NCBI GenBank assembly: GCA_023457875.1
Contig: JAEXBC010000435.1
Location: 1-9,216 of the forward strand
Reading direction: 5' to 3'
DNA length: 9,216 bases
Origin: Bacillota bacterium
Lineage (GTDB): Bacteria; Bacillota; Clostridia; Lachnospirales; Cellulosilyticaceae
Shown: positions 6,625-9,216 of the stretch, one piece after another
Layout: each line of letters begins with the position of its first letter
How positions within the stretch are numbered: position 1 is the stretch's first letter
Program-made: the position numbers and the translations under genes
The notes under the pieces: model-generated
What the model was told of the DNA's origin: nothing
What the model saw: only the letters and a program-made list of their open reading frames with translations
Database searches by the model: none

Positions 6625-7979
6625 AACCAAAATATAGTTTACTTTACAAGCGGTTGGTAGAAGCTTATTATAAAGGGGATTTTGAAGGTTGTTTTAATCA
6701 GCTATTAAACGAATCCTTTGATAGTCCCAAGGAGGCAAAGGAAGTTATTGCTATTTTATGTGGGGTGGAGTCCGTTGATACGAAGGATGATCACGAGTTT
6801 ATGCAAGAGGTGATTAATCAAATCACCCAAAACAAAGTTAGGGATAAAATTGTGCAAAAAGTCAGAGATTGTACAGAGGACTGTGAACAAATTAATGGAA
6901 AGACCAAATGTCAAAGTGTATGTCCCTTTGATGCTATCATTAGGAAAGCTTCTGGGGGTGACAAATGGATTGATGAAACCTTGTGCATGAGTTGTGGTAG
7001 GTGCGTGGAAGTATGTGACCAGGGAAATTATATGGACACACCTCAGTTTTTACCTGTCCTAGACCTCATGAAAAATCATAAATCGGTTATAGCCATTGTG
7101 GCTCCCGCTATTGCAGGACAATATGGTGATAAGATTTCATTAGACCAGTTAAGAGAAGCCATCATTAAAATAGGCTTTAAGGATATGGTGGAGGTAGCAA
7201 TCGCTGCAGATATTTTAAGTTTAAAGGAAGCCCTAGAGTTTGATGCCCATGTACAACATAAGGGGGATTTTATGATTACCTCTTGCTGTTGTCCGATGTG
7301 GGTAGCTGCTCTTCGCAAGGTATACCATGATTTAGTTAAGGATGTTTCACCCTCTGTTTCACCTATGATTGCTATGGCACGAATCCTTAAGAAACTGGAC
7401 CCAGGGGTGAAGGTGGTCTTTATTGGGCCATGTGTTGCAAAAAAAGCAGAAGCAAAGGAAAAGGATCTTGTTGGGGATGTGGATTATGTTTTAACCTTCC
7501 AAGAGTTACAAATTGTATTTGAAGCCTTAGAAATAGATCCTAGTGAGTGTGAAGGTGTGCCAGCTGTAGACTATGCCTCAACAGGAGGAAGACTATATGC
7601 CCGCACAGGCGGCGTATCTCAAGCAGTATGGGACATTGTAGATCAACTCTTTCCTCAAAAGAGGGAGTTATTTAGCTCTGTTCAAGCTGATGGCATGAGA
7701 GATTGTAAAACATTACTTGAGAATTTGCAGGAAGGAAAGACTGAGGCCAGCTTTGTTGAGGGAATGGGCTGTATAGGCGGCTGTGTAGGTGGACCTAAGG
7801 CTATTATTTCAAAAGAAGAGGGGAAAAAGGCTGTGGATCAAGTAGCCTATGATTCAGCTATTAAAATCCCTGTGCATAGTGAGGTGCTCACGGAATTAAT
7901 GAAGCAAATTGGTGTAGAAGATATTTATGAACTTAAAGAAGGTCATAGTATGTTCGAGCGATTTTTTTTAACGAGATAA
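6621..7979 (+). CDS. [FeFe]-hydrogenase-type protein with two [4Fe-4S] clusters and variant H-cluster motifs
   Basis: A 452-residue cytoplasmic protein related to the iron-only hydrogenase large subunit. After a helical N-terminus (1-80) comes a ferredoxin-like region. C84, C88, C97 and C101 (followed by Pro) and C122-x2-C125-x2-C128-x3-C132 should hold two [4Fe-4S] clusters. The H-cluster domain (about 150-410) has L1 as TSCCCPMW (220-227), L2 as GPCVAKKAE (269-277) and L3 as EGMGCIGGCVGGPK (380-393), so all four H-cluster cysteine ligands can be assigned. Compared with the prototype TSCCPxW, MPCxxKxxE and ExMACxxGC, L1 has an extra Cys, L2 has Gly for Met and L3 has Gly for Ala. It is therefore probably outside the classical catalytic group and may be a sensory or redox-partner type; no PAS domain is present. 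The GTG start has AGGAG (6609-6613) seven bases upstream. No HydE, HydF or HydG maturase lies nearby. Confidence 0.87.
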   Translation: MKPKYSLLYKRLVEAYYKGDFEGCFNQLLNESFDSPKEAKEVIAILCGVESVDTKDDHEFMQEVINQITQNKVRDKIVQKVRDCTEDCEQINGKTKCQSVCPFDAIIRKASGGDKWIDETLCMSCGRCVEVCDQGNYMDTPQFLPVLDLMKNHKSVIAIVAPAIAGQYGDKISLDQLREAIIKIGFKDMVEVAIAADILSLKEALEFDAHVQHKGDFMITSCCCPMWVAALRKVYHDLVKDVSPSVSPMIAMARILKKLDPGVKVVFIGPCVAKKAEAKEKDLVGDVDYVLTFQELQIVFEALEIDPSECEGVPAVDYASTGGRLYARTGGVSQAVWDIVDQLFPQKRELFSSVQADGMRDCKTLLENLQEGKTEASFVEGMGCIGGCVGGPKAIISKEEGKKAVDQVAYDSAIKIPVHSEVLTELMKQIGVEDIYELKEGHSMFERFFLTR

Positions 7980-8026
7980 TAAGAATCTCCTGCTTTTACC
8001 ATAAGGTGATGCAGGAGATTCTTATT
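7978..8026 (+). terminator. Strong hairpin terminator after the hydrogenase-type gene
   Basis: AATAAGAATCTCCTGC (7978-7993) pairs perfectly over 16 bp with GCAGGAGATTCTTATT (8011-8026) around a 17-base loop. The stem begins inside the TAA stop (7977-7979). It is followed by TG, then GTAAAAG and a run of T. It lies between convergent genes. The U-tract directly after the stem is short, and the opposite strand has a poorer tail, so the plus direction is the likelier use. Confidence 0.75.
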
Positions 8027-8045
8027 TGTAAAAGTTTTTTTAAGC

Positions 8046-8900
8046 TTAGGGAATGGGAATGAACTGATCGAAAACCACAATATCAAAAATATTTTTATTG
8101 TCGTCGTACAGCTGCTGGGAGGAAATGGTCCAGCCAGCTATGGGTGTGCCAAATAAGTGTTTACAAAGCTTCAGTGAAAAATTGTCACTGTACTTGTAGC
8201 CATAGGAAATAAAGTCCGGACGAGATATAAAGTTTGTCAAAAGATGAGTCAGCGCAAATTGAACAATTGGATTTCCACTGATTTTTTCTTGTAAATCATC
8301 TGTGGCGAGCTGCCCCCGTAAGACATGGGGTTTATTTTGTTTAAACCATTCTAGTGCTAAGGGATTAAAGGAAATAATACAGTAGGGACCCTCATATTCA
8401 TCTAAAATTGAGGTGACAATCTGGCACGTTTCTTTGTAGTTCCAAGATGTTTTGAGTTCAACCATCAGGGGAACCTTTCCATCTACTAGAGAAAGGACGT
8501 CTTTAAGAAGTGGGACCTGCTCTTTTGAATCAAAAATCCGATAGGAGGAAAGTTCGGCATAGGTGAGCTGTGAAATCTGTTTGGGCATTCCACTTATTCT
8601 TTCTAAGTTCGTGTCATGAATCACAATCGGTACCTTGTCTTTTGTGAGCTGCACATCAAGCTCAATAGCGTAGCCCTCCTGAACCGCCCTTTGAAAAGCG
8701 GGCAAAGAATTTTCTGGATGATCAGAGGTGTTATCAAATAAGCCACGATGGGCATATAACCTGCTTGTAAAGGATTGCATTTGTTCCTTTCTAGAAAGAT
8801 TGGGCATAATGCAAAATAGATAGGCTAATGACAAAGCTAAAATCAAGGCAAAGAAAGAGAAGAGATATTTCTTTAGCAACATGAGTAAGTAATTCCTCAT
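8046..8900 (-). CDS. Membrane-anchored glycerophosphodiester phosphodiesterase
   Basis: A 284-residue enzyme of the GDPD family, which hydrolyses glycerophosphodiesters (from phospholipid head groups or glycerol-phosphate polymers) to glycerol 3-phosphate and an alcohol. A basic-hydrophobic N-terminus (about 12-31) is a signal anchor, so the TIM-barrel domain probably faces outside. Catalytic and metal residues are visible: H51-R52 (AHRG), E63 (HPENS), E80 and D82 (ELDVQLTKD), H95-D96 (IHD), and E148 and K150 (MVELK). The C-terminus has GWTI (about 256-259) but ends in FDQFIP, where many relatives have TDxP. The start at 8900 is behind a strong AAGGAGGTG (8913-8905). It is convergent with the hydrogenase-type gene and divergent from the rhomboid-like gene. 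A role in lipid or teichoic-acid turnover is inferred from the family. Confidence 0.92.
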   Translation of the reverse strand: MRNYLLMLLKKYLFSFFALILALSLAYLFCIMPNLSRKEQMQSFTSRLYAHRGLFDNTSDHPENSLPAFQRAVQEGYAIELDVQLTKDKVPIVIHDTNLERISGMPKQISQLTYAELSSYRIFDSKEQVPLLKDVLSLVDGKVPLMVELKTSWNYKETCQIVTSILDEYEGPYCIISFNPLALEWFKQNKPHVLRGQLATDDLQEKISGNPIVQFALTHLLTNFISRPDFISYGYKYSDNFSLKLCKHLFGTPIAGWTISSQQLYDDNKNIFDIVVFDQFIPIP

Positions 8901-8944
8901 AGGGCACCTCCTTCCAGCCTATGCAAAGGTCTATTGGTTAATAT

Positions 8945-8990
8945 AAGTATAGCATAGGATGAAGATAGAATCACCTAAAATCCTATACTT
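8945..8990. repeat. Inverted repeat bracketing the phosphodiesterase promoter
   Basis: AAGTATAG (8945-8952) is the reverse complement of CTATACTT (8983-8990). In a shifted register, ATAGGAT (8954-8960) is the reverse complement of ATCCTAT (8980-8986). The left arm covers the -10 of the phosphodiesterase promoter, and the right arm lies just upstream of its -35 position. This is a candidate operator, or possibly a duplicated -10 element on the opposite strand. Confidence 0.35.
8946..8974 (-). promoter_or_regulatory. Extended -10 promoter for the phosphodiesterase gene
   Basis: On the minus strand, TGCTATACT (8954-8946) is an extended -10 (TGn plus TATACT). The -35 position, GTGATT (8974-8969, 17-base spacer), is weak, as is common for extended -10 promoters. 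Transcription would start near 8939, about 39 bases before the ATG at 8900. Confidence 0.6.
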
Positions 8991-9072
8991 GGCATGAATT
9001 TTCTATATAGCTTAGATTTTGATAAATGTAGACAAAGCTAGCGGTTAATCAAACAAATGGCAAGAAAAAATA

Positions 9073-9081
9073 TGTTATAAT
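9073..9081 (+). promoter_or_regulatory. Extended -10 promoter for the rhomboid-like gene
   Basis: TGTTATAAT is a perfect extended -10 (TGn plus TATAAT) ending 26 bases before the ATG at 9108. No convincing -35 lies 17 bases upstream (ACAAAT at 9053-9058). Transcription would start near 9088, just before the AGGAGG ribosome binding site at 9097-9102. Confidence 0.65.
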
Positions 9082-9107
9082 CAAAGTAAAAATCATAGGA
9101 GGCGACG

Positions 9108-9216
9108 ATGAAATACTTAAAAAAAATTCAATACAACTCACCTGTAGTCCTAAGCTTTACAATTATTTCCTTGCTTGTGGTCATACTTGGCAATTTAACT
9201 AATCATATGTCTACCC
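9108..9216 (+). CDS. Probable rhomboid-family intramembrane serine protease, N-terminal fragment (partial)
   Basis: Only the first 36 codons are in the window. The start ATG at 9108 follows AGGAGG (9097-9102) at five bases. The peptide begins MKYLKKIQYNSPVVLSF, runs into a hydrophobic segment (about residues 13-29) and ends NLTNHMST. From memory, clostridial rhomboid-family membrane proteases share this kind of opening (a KIQYNSPVVL-type stretch before the first helix, then a short polar loop ending in ST). The catalytic GxSG and His motifs would lie beyond the edge, so the family call is tentative. A membrane protein is certain enough; the function is not. Confidence 0.5.
   Translation, partial: MKYLKKIQYNSPVVLSFTIISLLVVILGNLTNHMST

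Noticed and set aside
7076..7318. 80-codon minus-strand ORF inside the hydrogenase-type gene
   Set aside because: It is antisense to the conserved H-cluster domain, with no independent start signal.
6621..9216. A hydrogenase-centred multi-gene system
   Set aside because: The hydrogenase-type gene ends in its own hairpin and the following genes are on the opposite strand or have their own promoter. There is no electron-transfer partner, maturase or signalling gene next to it.

Overview
The window looks like an ordinary chromosomal stretch from a low-GC anaerobic Bacillota, most likely class Clostridia and plausibly Lachnospirales. The grounds are AT-rich DNA, strong purine-rich ribosome binding sites (AGGAGG/GGAGGTG types), sigma-A-like promoters with extended -10 elements, AGA-rich codon use and a ferredoxin-type [FeFe]-hydrogenase-like protein. 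No species call can be made from the sequence alone. There are no tRNA or rRNA genes, transposases, phage genes or CRISPR arrays.

Layout, left to right. (1) A partial AraC-type regulator with an N-terminal cupin domain runs leftward off the window edge (302 to <1). It is divergent from a MATE-family efflux pump (464-1822). The regulator has a good TTGACT-17-TAAAAT promoter; the pump has only a good -10. (2) A large DUF4153 membrane protein (1960-3747) follows on the same strand. It converges on a small secreted protein of unknown function (4350-3847), with a shared hairpin terminator between them. (3) A glutamine-dependent asparagine synthetase, asnB (4580-6415), lies behind an unusual leader holding a perfect 15-bp inverted repeat. 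(4) A stand-alone two-[4Fe-4S] [FeFe]-hydrogenase-type protein (6621-7979, GTG start) has all H-cluster cysteines but atypical motifs. It is preceded by its own TATAAT promoter, an AT-rich palindrome at the expected +1, and a possible 18-codon leader ORF that overlaps its start. (5) After another hairpin terminator comes a convergent membrane-anchored glycerophosphodiester phosphodiesterase (8900-8046). (6) The window ends in the first 36 codons of a probable rhomboid-family membrane protein (9108 onward), divergent from the phosphodiesterase.

The genes do not form one pathway. Most appear to be single-gene transcription units: exporter plus candidate regulator, membrane protein, secreted protein, amino-acid biosynthesis, redox protein, phospholipid or teichoic-acid turnover. 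MATE and DUF4153 may be co-transcribed, since no terminator is visible in their 137-bp gap. The least ordinary content is regulatory (the asnB leader repeat, a two-tier dyad upstream of it, and the hydrogenase leader) and biochemical (the variant H-cluster motifs). I do not see convincing evidence of a new multi-gene system.
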